Source: Gammaproteobacteria bacterium (GTDB lineage: Bacteria > Pseudomonadota > Gammaproteobacteria > Pseudomonadales > Pseudohongiellaceae). Taken from it: DNA of 13,231 bases. The notes under the pieces are model-generated. The model made no database searches and was not told the origin of the DNA. It saw nothing but the letters and a program-made list of their open reading frames with translations. Positions 7,177-13,231 of the stretch are shown here, piece after piece. Within the stretch, counting starts at the first letter, position 1. Every line of letters starts with the position of its first letter. The DNA lies in contig JAESUT010000071.1 in the NCBI GenBank assembly GCA_016762995.1, positions 5,287 through 18,517 of the forward strand, given 5' to 3'. The position numbers and the translations under genes are program-made.

Positions 7177-8748
7177 ATGACTATCCCAGTATCCAGACGA
7201 GAATTCCTTAATTTACTGGGAGCCTATGGCGGCACATCTGCCGTGCTACAGGCTGGTGCAGCTCTGGGGTTTATGCCCGCCAGTAGCCAAGCTGCCGAGA
7301 TATCCCTGCAAGCCAATTCGGGCAAAAAAGTTGCCATACTGGGCACCGGCATATCTGCACTGACCACCGCTTGGGAGCTAACCAAAGCTGGATACGACTG
7401 CACTCTACTTGAGGCCTCTCACCGCCCGGGCGGACGAATGTTCACCGTACGCGCCGGCACAGTCATCGACGAAATTGGAAATTATCAGCGCTGTGAGTGG
7501 GATGACGACCCTCACCTGTACTTTAATGCCGGCGCCGCGCGCATCCCAAGCATTCACAGTAATGTGCTGAAATACTGCAAAGAGCTGGAAGTTGAGCTGC
7601 AAGTATTTGTTAACGAAAGCAGGACAGCTTGGGTACAAGATGACGCGTTCAATGGGGGCAAGCCGGTTCGTAATGCCGACTATTCATCGAGCATGCAGGG
7701 ATTCGTTTCAGAAATGCTTGCCAAGTCCTTGGGCGAGTCACAGCTAGATTCCTCACTAACCGAATCCGAATCGGAAACATTGCTAGGCATGGTACGTAGC
7801 TTTGGCGACCTGAATGAAGACATGCTGTACAAAGGTACGGTCAGAGCTGGCTATGGTTCAGGTGGTTTTCTGGATCATGGCACTACGAAAGATGTAATTG
7901 CATTACGTGATCTACTAAAGACACGGTTAGCGCGTAACGTGATGGTCACCAATCAGGAAGGGACAGGTAGTGGTCCGCTTCTTATGCAGCCAGTTGGTGG
8001 AATGGATCGCATTATTTACGCCTTCGCCAATCGGCTCAAGGATCGAATTAAATTTCTAGCCCCAGTAACCGAAGTCATGGTGAAAGATGACGGTGTCGAA
8101 GTTGCCTATGAGCAAAACGGCGTTACTGAGATGCTGAAGGCTGATTACTGCTTCAACTGCATTCCCAGCCATTTGATGACTGGAATACCCAACAATTTCC
8201 CTGATGATTATACCGAGGCGTTAGGTTACATACGCCGCGGCAATGCCTATAAAGCAGCATTTCAGGCCAAGGAGCGGTTCTGGGAGAAGGAAAATATTTA
8301 CGGAGGCATAACTTGGGTTAACGCACCTACTCAACAAATTTGGTATCCGCCACATAATATTCATGGCAAGAAAGGTGTAGTACTCGCGGCCTATAATTTC
8401 GGCGGTGCCAACTACACTGAAATGTCTCAAGAAGACAGGATTGAAGACTTCCTTAAACATGGCGAAAAAGTTCATCCTAACTATCGTGAGATGGCAGAGA
8501 AGCCCATCACTATCGCCTGGCATCGGATGAATAACATGCTCGGCTGTGCAGCTAGATGGGCTCGAGATGGCGCCTGGTCCGAGAAAGAAGAGCAAATGTA
8601 TGAAACTCTTAGACAACCGGTAAATGGTCGTCACTACTTAATTGGTGACCAGAGCACGCAGCACTCTGCCTGGATGGAGAGTGCTATTCAATCTGCTCAC
8701 TACGCAATGGCAGATTTAGATCAAAGAGTGAGATCAGAACCCGCATGA
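7177..8748 (+). CDS. Tat-exported FAD-dependent amine oxidase-family enzyme
   Basis: The 523 residues begin with a twin-arginine signal (SRREFLNLLG, residues 6-15) and a hydrophobic stretch up to about residue 39, so the enzyme folds with its FAD in the cytoplasm and is exported to the periplasm. The Rossmann motif GTGISA (56-61) has Ala at the third glycine position; E79 caps the second strand to bind the ribose, and RPGGRM (83-88) follows, as in monoamine and L-amino-acid oxidases. The C-terminal FAD-site region is LIGDQSTQHSAWMESAIQSA (488-507). The expected role is oxidation of an amine or amino acid at the flavin. The stop codon overlaps the cytochrome c start (ATGA), so cytochrome rather than O2 may be the acceptor, as reported for the NicA2/CycN pair in nicotine degradation. 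The acceptor is inference and the substrate is unknown. Confidence 0.9.
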   Translation: MTIPVSRREFLNLLGAYGGTSAVLQAGAALGFMPASSQAAEISLQANSGKKVAILGTGISALTTAWELTKAGYDCTLLEASHRPGGRMFTVRAGTVIDEIGNYQRCEWDDDPHLYFNAGAARIPSIHSNVLKYCKELEVELQVFVNESRTAWVQDDAFNGGKPVRNADYSSSMQGFVSEMLAKSLGESQLDSSLTESESETLLGMVRSFGDLNEDMLYKGTVRAGYGSGGFLDHGTTKDVIALRDLLKTRLARNVMVTNQEGTGSGPLLMQPVGGMDRIIYAFANRLKDRIKFLAPVTEVMVKDDGVEVAYEQNGVTEMLKADYCFNCIPSHLMTGIPNNFPDDYTEALGYIRRGNAYKAAFQAKERFWEKENIYGGITWVNAPTQQIWYPPHNIHGKKGVVLAAYNFGGANYTEMSQEDRIEDFLKHGEKVHPNYREMAEKPITIAWHRMNNMLGCAARWARDGAWSEKEEQMYETLRQPVNGRHYLIGDQSTQHSAWMESAIQSAHYAMADLDQRVRSEPA

Positions 8749-9380
8749 AAAAATTTATAACAGCAACAACACTAATAGCCCTATCCGCTTTCTTCAGCAT
8801 TGCCTCACAGGCAGCCGAGGGCGACGTAGGAGTAGCAGCTACCATGGACGATCGCTACTGCACCACCTGCCACGGTGCTGAAGGCAGAGGAAATATTGCC
8901 ATTGACGCTCCCCGACTAGCGGGCATGGAAGCTTGGTACCTGAAACGCCAACTGGAAAATTTTCGCGCAGGCATTCGTGGAACACACGGTGAAGATACAC
9001 AGGGCATTGCCATGCAACCTATGGCGGCAAAACTCACTGATGAAAGTATTGCTGATATCGTCGACTGGGTTGGCGACTGGGAATACGTGCCTGCAGAAGC
9101 TACCGTCGATGGCAACGTAAATCAGGGGCGTAACGCCTTCCAAAGCTGTGCCGCTTGTCACGGAGCTAATGCTGAAGGCAATGAAGCACTGGGAGCGCCC
9201 GCTCTAGCCGGACAAAATGATTGGTATATGATTACTCAGCTAAGAAATTTTCGCGCTGGGTATCGAGGATCCCATCGAGAGGATACTTACGGCAGTCAAA
9301 TGCTGACCATGTCAAAAACATTAAGAGACGATCAGGCAATCATTAACGTCGTGAGTTACATTAATACTCTTCAGAAATAG
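8745..9380 (+). CDS. Secreted dihaem cytochrome c (c4/c553-like)
   Basis: The 211-residue periplasmic electron carrier has a Sec signal peptide (cleavage probably after SQA, residue 23) and two class I cytochrome domains. Haem sites are CTTCH (39-43) and CAACH (135-139); likely distal ligands are M90 or M93 and M186 or M189. The halves are clear duplicates: AWYLKRQLENFRAGIRGTH (63-81) matches DWYMITQLRNFRAGYRGSH (159-177), and both are followed by a Met-containing loop and a helix. The length fits a c4-type cytochrome. The ATG overlaps the flavoenzyme stop by 4 bp with no independent ribosome-binding site visible, implying translational coupling and matched production. The expected role is to take electrons from the flavoenzyme, perhaps also from the haem-less PQQ dehydrogenase upstream, and pass them to a terminal oxidase. 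It ends just before a shared convergent terminator. Confidence 0.93.
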   Translation: MKKFITATTLIALSAFFSIASQAAEGDVGVAATMDDRYCTTCHGAEGRGNIAIDAPRLAGMEAWYLKRQLENFRAGIRGTHGEDTQGIAMQPMAAKLTDESIADIVDWVGDWEYVPAEATVDGNVNQGRNAFQSCAACHGANAEGNEALGAPALAGQNDWYMITQLRNFRAGYRGSHREDTYGSQMLTMSKTLRDDQAIINVVSYINTLQK

Positions 9381-9419
9381 AAATTTGGCGATTCTGCCTA
9401 ATTATTTCATGAGAGTTTA

Positions 9420-9462
9420 AAAGGGGAAGGAGGGATTTACTGTCAATCCCTTCTTCCCCTTT
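9420..9462. terminator. Bidirectional terminator between convergent genes
   Basis: A stem of about 18 bp with one G-T wobble pairs AAAGGGGAAGGAGGGATT (9420-9437) with AATCCCTTCTTCCCCTTT (9445-9462) around a 7-nt loop. It lies between the cytochrome c stop (9380) and the hydrolase stop (9467). On the minus strand the stem runs into TTTT, on the plus strand into TTTA. T-runs are short both ways but the stem is long and stable. Confidence 0.85.
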
Positions 9463-9466
9463 ATCA

Positions 9467-10333
9467 TTAGGCAGCAGTAAATTGTTCTAAGAAGCTCTTA
9501 ATGGCAGGCACTACACCAACCTCGTTAAGCAGCGGCGCATGACCACGACCTTCCACCTCGAACGATTCCATTGAGGGATGAGCAGAGGCCATCTTTGCTA
9601 GCACCTCGGCACTCAGAATATCGGAATGGGCGCCCCTTATCACCAACAAAGGAATGCCGCTTAGTGATTCGAACAGGGGCCAGAGATCGAGCGGGGTTGC
9701 ATCCGCATCCTGCGCCTCAAACAGCTTAGAGATGCCAGGGTCGAAGTTTAATACCGGCCTACCGTCCTTATCTTCTTGGTACAAACGCTTGGTGAACTCC
9801 TGCCATTGAAGATCACTAAGCCCGGGAAGAGCCTCCTCCTGCAAGGCACGCGTCTCGTCTACAGCTTCATGCCAACTCTTAACCCTAGCAGGGTTAGATA
9901 CATAGCTTCGAATGCGAGCTAGGCCTACCGGGTTCACTTCCGGCCCTACGTCGTTCAGAACAATACCGAGAACAACGACAGGCGCAGTTGCAGCCAGTGT
10001 CATAGCTACTAAGCCGCCTAGAGAAGTGCCAATAAAAATAGCCGAGTCTATGCCCTCAGCCTGCAAGAGGCTGGCAATGTCTTGGGCATAGGTCGCTGGA
10101 TGGTAGTTTTCAGGATTAGGATCTATCGCCGAGCGGCCGCGGCCTCGAAGGTCCACAGCTAGCAGCCGAAAGTCACCTGCTAGCGTCTCACAAAGCTCTT
10201 CGAAATCCGCTGAATTTCGGGTCAGGCCCGGAATAAAAATCAGCGTAGGCGCGCAGGCCTGGGCTGAGTAATCGCGAGCATAAAGCGTTAAATCGTCATG
10301 ACTCTTAAAGAACAGATCCTTGTAGTGCGGCAT
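9467..10333 (-). CDS. Alpha/beta hydrolase
   Basis: The 288 residues form an alpha/beta-hydrolase fold without a signal peptide, so the protein is probably cytoplasmic. The catalytic triad is readable: nucleophile S104 in IGTSLGG, acid D238 in RGAHSDIL and base H265 in EGRGHAPLL. FIPGLTRN (33-40) supplies the oxyanion region, and DLRGRGRS (61-68) is the usual loop after strand 4. A helical cap spans about residues 130-220. It probably hydrolyses an ester, lactone or C-C bond; sequence alone does not separate esterase, lactonase, haloperoxidase-like or meta-cleavage hydrolases. The ATG at 10331-10333 has GAGAAGAAA upstream. It starts 84 bp after the TonB-dependent receptor stop on the same strand with no convincing terminator between, so co-transcription is likely and its substrate may be what the receptor imports. 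Confidence 0.9.
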   Translation of the reverse strand: MPHYKDLFFKSHDDLTLYARDYSAQACAPTLIFIPGLTRNSADFEELCETLAGDFRLLAVDLRGRGRSAIDPNPENYHPATYAQDIASLLQAEGIDSAIFIGTSLGGLVAMTLAATAPVVVLGIVLNDVGPEVNPVGLARIRSYVSNPARVKSWHEAVDETRALQEEALPGLSDLQWQEFTKRLYQEDKDGRPVLNFDPGISKLFEAQDADATPLDLWPLFESLSGIPLLVIRGAHSDILSAEVLAKMASAHPSMESFEVEGRGHAPLLNEVGVVPAIKSFLEQFTAA

Positions 10334-10417
10334 TATTTCTTCTCTGCTTTTCTGCTAACTGCGGGATTGGCACCGTTATGGATACTCCTCCCGCAATAGC
10401 CCAGAATTCTCAGTTTC

Positions 10418-12772
10418 CTAGAAATCGGCAGAGAGACTAAGAACCCAAGTACGCGGCGCGCCGTAGAATCCGAGTATAGCGTCCTCGCCTGCTGTAGCCG
10501 GGAAATTGTAGCCACCGGTACGGTACTCCTCATCATTGATATTCTTCAGATGTAAACCAACCGTCCATATGTTCGCGGGCGTATACCACACAGCACCTGC
10601 ATCCCACAGGGTGTAAGACCCTTGATCCAAAATAGTGGCCGAGGCGTCGAACATCCGAGTCTCGTCGCGGTAAGAGATCGCAGTATTCAGCACTAAGCTT
10701 CCGTAACTTCCTAGGTCGGTACTGTAGTTTAAGCTAAATTGTCCGTTCCAATCTGGAGAATTCTGCATTTCCCAAGGAGCAATTATGGTACCCGTGCCAT
10801 CGTCATAAGGCTTCGCTACGTTACCAAACCGCGCGTCCTGAACGTTAATAAATTCCGCGTTCATATGACCGACAACCAACTGTGCCGCTAGATTCTCTGT
10901 AACCTGCGCAATAGCCTCTAGCTCGAAGCCTTTTATTTCCGACTCTCCTGCGTTGATAACTGTAGAGGAGAATACGGCAAGCCCCGGAGCCGGCGCCTGA
11001 ACTGTTACCTGCATGTCTTCGAAGTCAGACTGAAATGCCGTGACATTCAAGCGCAGCCGATCATCGAGAAACTGTGATTTTATGCCGATCTCGTAGGTGT
11101 CAACGACTTCAGGGTCATAGCCCTGTTGAGCGATAGGATTCACCGCATTGTCGGCACGCATATCGAAACCGCCAGACTTAAAGCCGCTACTAATACTGCC
11201 GTAGAGCATTACATCGTCGCTAATCTTGTATGACAGTTTTACAGAAGGACTAACTTCACTCCAGTCGTCCTTGGTCAGACTCTTCGGATAGGCAGTACGA
11301 ACAGCTAGAACTGTATCGTTCGCCGCGTTGCCAAATGTTATCCCTGAGCCCTGCGTTGTACTTCCTACAGCTGAGTTCGATGTGATGATGAACTGACGAT
11401 TGACAGAAGCTGCCTTCTCATCTTTGGTGTAGCGCAGGCCTGCTGTTAACGTCGTGCGATCACTTAGATCAAAATCGCCACTAAAATACAGTGAAGTACT
11501 TTCAGTATCCACATCACCGAATACTCCGTTGTTAAACTGCGAATTTGTCAGGACGCCTGAACTAAATTGACCAAACAACGCGTCGAATCCCCCAGCCGCA
11601 TTTCCGTCGTAGTAGTACAGACCAGCCACCAGATTGTAGTTGTCGGCGCTATAGTTTATCTGCAACTCGTGTGAATCCTGTTCGTCACGATAGATTGCGG
11701 GTACTTCGAATGAGTCAAGTGGTGTGCCATCGAAATCGATGCGCGTATCGGTAGCTCCCTCGCGACTGGCGAAGACATACTTCATTGATAGGCGATCGCT
11801 GATGTCATAATTGGCGGTGAAAGAATAGCCCTCGCTTTCAACACTGCTCGTCTTAGACATGCCGCATTCTGAATCGTAAACATTGGGCAGTGCTTCGAAA
11901 AACTCACCATTCGGAGCCGCCACTGTGTTGGTGCCAAAACGTGAACCACAGCGGTTGTTTGAATCGTCCTGAGTCTTATCTATCGCGAGAGTGAACGATA
12001 GAGCGTCGGTAGCTAAGTATCTCAGCGATAAACGGCCGCTGACTACATCCTTGTTGTAGTTTTCTTCAGTACGAGAGAACGCTCCCGTGGTCTGATTGTA
12101 GCTTTTGTATTGAGTTCCATAGCCATCGCGCTGCAAACTTGCAATCGCGCCACCAACAAACAGCCGGTCTTCTATTAGTGCTACCTGGCCACTAAATGTT
12201 AGATCTCGCTGGCCGTAGTCGCCAGCCGTGAGTTTCACTTTACCGCGAGTCTCGCCATCCAGTTGACGGGTGACATATTTCACAGCACCGCCAATCGTGT
12301 TCTTACCGTACAGTGTTCCCTGCGGACCACGTAACACTTCGATGCGCTCAACATCATAGACATCGAGGACAGCAGCTTGGGGTCTCGCGATATACACGTC
12401 ATCGACGTAAATACCGATACCAGGCTCAAACCCCCAGAGTGGGTCTTGCTGGCCGATACCACGAATAAACGCGGTGAGCGTGGAATTTGTACCGCGACTT
12501 TCGCGCATTTGCGTATTCGGCACACTCTTTTCGATGTCGATCAGAGTCGTAATGCCCCTCTCTTCCATCTCTACAGCGCTAAACGCGGTCACCGCGATCG
12601 GCACCACCTGTAGATTTTGTTCACGACGCTGTGCGGTAACTACAATTTCCTCTAACACGGCATTGCCCGATTGGGCCAGTGCAGCTTGGCTGACTAGGCC
12701 CGTGCTGGCGCCAGCAAGCGCCAAACAAATAGTTGTGGAAAGCTTCGACTTGCGGAATTTTAAAGTATTCAT
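10418..12772 (-). CDS. TonB-dependent outer-membrane receptor
   Basis: The 784-residue receptor has a Sec signal peptide (residues 1-33, ending ALA/Q) followed by a TonB-box-like LEEIVVTAQRR (40-50). The plug domain occupies about residues 50-170, with FIRGIGQQDP and the classic IEVLRGPQGTLYGKNTIGGA (144-163). The remainder is a 22-strand beta-barrel with alternating polar/aromatic strands, ending in a C-terminal Phe (SLSADF), the outer-membrane assembly signal. It takes up a scarce ligand across the outer membrane using TonB/ExbBD energy. No extra N-terminal signalling domain is present, so it does not look like a FecA-type transducer. The ligand could be a siderophore, glycan fragment, terpenoid or other organic compound. 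The ATG at 12770-12772 has AGGG upstream. Its promoter is unusually rich in dyads, and the hydrolase gene follows. Confidence 0.95.
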   Translation of the reverse strand: MNTLKFRKSKLSTTICLALAGASTGLVSQAALAQSGNAVLEEIVVTAQRREQNLQVVPIAVTAFSAVEMEERGITTLIDIEKSVPNTQMRESRGTNSTLTAFIRGIGQQDPLWGFEPGIGIYVDDVYIARPQAAVLDVYDVERIEVLRGPQGTLYGKNTIGGAVKYVTRQLDGETRGKVKLTAGDYGQRDLTFSGQVALIEDRLFVGGAIASLQRDGYGTQYKSYNQTTGAFSRTEENYNKDVVSGRLSLRYLATDALSFTLAIDKTQDDSNNRCGSRFGTNTVAAPNGEFFEALPNVYDSECGMSKTSSVESEGYSFTANYDISDRLSMKYVFASREGATDTRIDFDGTPLDSFEVPAIYRDEQDSHELQINYSADNYNLVAGLYYYDGNAAGGFDALFGQFSSGVLTNSQFNNGVFGDVDTESTSLYFSGDFDLSDRTTLTAGLRYTKDEKAASVNRQFIITSNSAVGSTTQGSGITFGNAANDTVLAVRTAYPKSLTKDDWSEVSPSVKLSYKISDDVMLYGSISSGFKSGGFDMRADNAVNPIAQQGYDPEVVDTYEIGIKSQFLDDRLRLNVTAFQSDFEDMQVTVQAPAPGLAVFSSTVINAGESEIKGFELEAIAQVTENLAAQLVVGHMNAEFINVQDARFGNVAKPYDDGTGTIIAPWEMQNSPDWNGQFSLNYSTDLGSYGSLVLNTAISYRDETRMFDASATILDQGSYTLWDAGAVWYTPANIWTVGLHLKNINDEEYRTGGYNFPATAGEDAILGFYGAPRTWVLSLSADF

Positions 12773-12873
12773 GGTGCACCCTGATTCGAGTGAAAATTAT
12801 TGACGAATTGGCGGCCGACCCTGCTTCCGCTAACCCCTCCCGGTACAACGGCTGATATCGACGCGAAACCGTC

Positions 12874-12920
12874 CTCAACAGTTGTTGAATCTTGAATAAC
12901 ATTATTCAACATCTGTTGAA
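12874..12920. promoter_or_regulatory. Cluster of three related operator-like dyads
   Basis: Three inverted repeats overlap the receptor promoter. Dyad 1 (12905-12920) is TTCAACA-TC-TGTTGAA, perfect 7-bp arms, inside the -35/-10 spacer. Dyad 2 (12892-12909) is TTGAATAA-CA-TTATTCAA, perfect 8-bp arms, over the -10 and start point. Dyad 3 (12874-12889) is CTCAACA-GT-TGTTGAA, one mismatch, just downstream of the start. Dyads 1 and 3 share the same half-site and their centres are 31 bp apart, about three helical turns. The arrangement suggests repression by a dimeric regulator. No regulator gene is in the window. Confidence 0.7.
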
Positions 12921-12927
12921 ATGTCAA
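12899..12927 (-). promoter_or_regulatory. Promoter of the TonB-dependent receptor gene
   Basis: Read on the minus strand, a perfect TTGACA (12927-12922) is followed by exactly 17 bp and TAATGT (12904-12899) as a weak -10. The spacer is completely filled by the start of a palindrome. The predicted transcript starts near 12892, giving a leader of about 120 nt before the receptor ATG. The -35 box begins only about 13 bp after the symporter stop codon. Confidence 0.6.
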
Positions 12928-12940
12928 GAAACCTACACGA

Positions 12941-13231
12941 TTATTTTGTCGAATCAGCTGTTAGACGCAGCCAAGCCAGGCCAATTAGGCCGTAACCCAA
13001 GGACAGGAGGATCGCGTAACTAGCAGAAACTGCAGGGTTTTCTATACCCATTAGCAGGTGTAAGAAGAAATGCCCAAACAGACCGATAAGCGAGGCGCCG
13101 AACACCAGCCACAGAGGTAGCGCCCCTCTCACTAGGACGCCAAAAAGCATAGGGACCAGGGACGCTGCGGCCAGACCATACACTCCTTTTTGCGCAAACA
13201 GACCAATTAGCGGCGGAGAACTCCAAGCCAA
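12941..13231 (-). CDS. C-terminal part of a probable sodium:solute symporter (SSS family)
   Basis: The reading frame enters from the right window edge and stops with TAA at 12941-12943, leaving 96 residues. The TTG at the edge is presumably internal, so this is a partial gene. Three to four hydrophobic helices are visible. LFAQKGVYGLAAASLVPMLFG and a later NPAVSASYAILLSLGYGLIG resemble the last helices of SSS-family sodium-coupled symporters, which import sugars, amino acids, organic acids or vitamins across the inner membrane. The substrate cannot be told from this fragment. It lies on the same strand upstream of the TonB-dependent receptor, but the receptor has its own promoter just after this stop codon. 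The assignment rests on general resemblance of the tail. Confidence 0.6.
   Translation of the reverse strand: MAWSSPPLIGLFAQKGVYGLAAASLVPMLFGVLVRGALPLWLVFGASLIGLFGHFFLHLLMGIENPAVSASYAILLSLGYGLIGLAWLRLTADSTK

Noticed and set aside
8221..8634. 137-residue minus-strand frame opposite the amine oxidase gene
   Set aside because: It is fully antisense to a clear enzyme gene and has no recognisable motif.
10360..10395. Hairpin TGCGGGA...TCCCGCA between the receptor and hydrolase genes as a terminator
   Set aside because: Only 7 bp of stem around a 22-nt loop and no T-run on the minus strand; too weak to call.
12621..12902. 93-residue minus-strand frame overlapping the receptor start and promoter
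   Set aside because: It lies in another frame across the receptor signal-peptide region and its promoter dyads, has no family resemblance, and is best explained as a shadow frame.
12874..12920. Fur box or CRISPR-like repeat interpretation of the dyads
   Set aside because: The half-site TTCAACA does not match the GATAATGATAATCATTATC-type Fur site, and there is no regular repeat-spacer array; a specific repressor operator fits better.

Overview
The window looks like chromosome of a Gram-negative, aerobic, free-living proteobacterium, most likely a marine or aquatic gammaproteobacterium. The evidence is a TonB-dependent outer-membrane receptor, a TAXI-type TRAP importer, a PQQ dehydrogenase, a Tat-exported flavoenzyme, c-type cytochromes and mid-range GC. 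The taxonomic call is inference from gene content only. No rRNA, tRNA, CRISPR array, insertion sequence, phage gene or origin was seen.

Layout from left to right. Positions 1-69 may hold the last 22 codons of a plus-strand gene cut by the window edge. Positions 191-4560 form a minus-strand operon, transcribed right to left: a TAXI-family TRAP solute-binding protein, a fused TRAP permease that starts on the last base of the previous stop codon, a TauD/TfdA-type Fe(II)/2-oxoglutarate dioxygenase (15 bp gap) and a small DUF2834-like membrane protein (6 bp gap). The order suggests uptake of one small organic, probably anionic, compound and its oxidative attack in the cytoplasm.

A divergent intergenic region (4561-4825) separates this operon from a plus-strand block of periplasmic redox genes. 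The first is a PQQ-dependent dehydrogenase without its own haem domain, closed by a strong intrinsic terminator. A Tat-exported FAD amine-oxidase-family enzyme follows, and its stop codon overlaps (ATGA) the start of a secreted dihaem cytochrome c. The flavoenzyme and cytochrome look like a translationally coupled dehydrogenase/electron-acceptor pair. The PQQ enzyme could feed the same cytochrome.

A long hairpin at 9420-9462 ends both this block and the convergent minus-strand block. That block holds a TonB-dependent receptor (10418-12772) followed 84 bp later by an alpha/beta hydrolase (9467-10333). The receptor has a well-formed promoter with a perfect TTGACA -35 box, embedded in three related dyads built on TTCAACA/TGTTGAA half-sites, so it is probably under tight repressor control. 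At the right edge is the C-terminal part of a probable sodium:solute symporter, also on the minus strand.

Overall this is a nutrient-acquisition and periplasmic-oxidation region: outer-membrane uptake, hydrolysis, periplasmic oxidation of amines or alcohols into a cytochrome c pool, and TRAP-driven import with a dioxygenase. None of the substrates can be read from the sequence.
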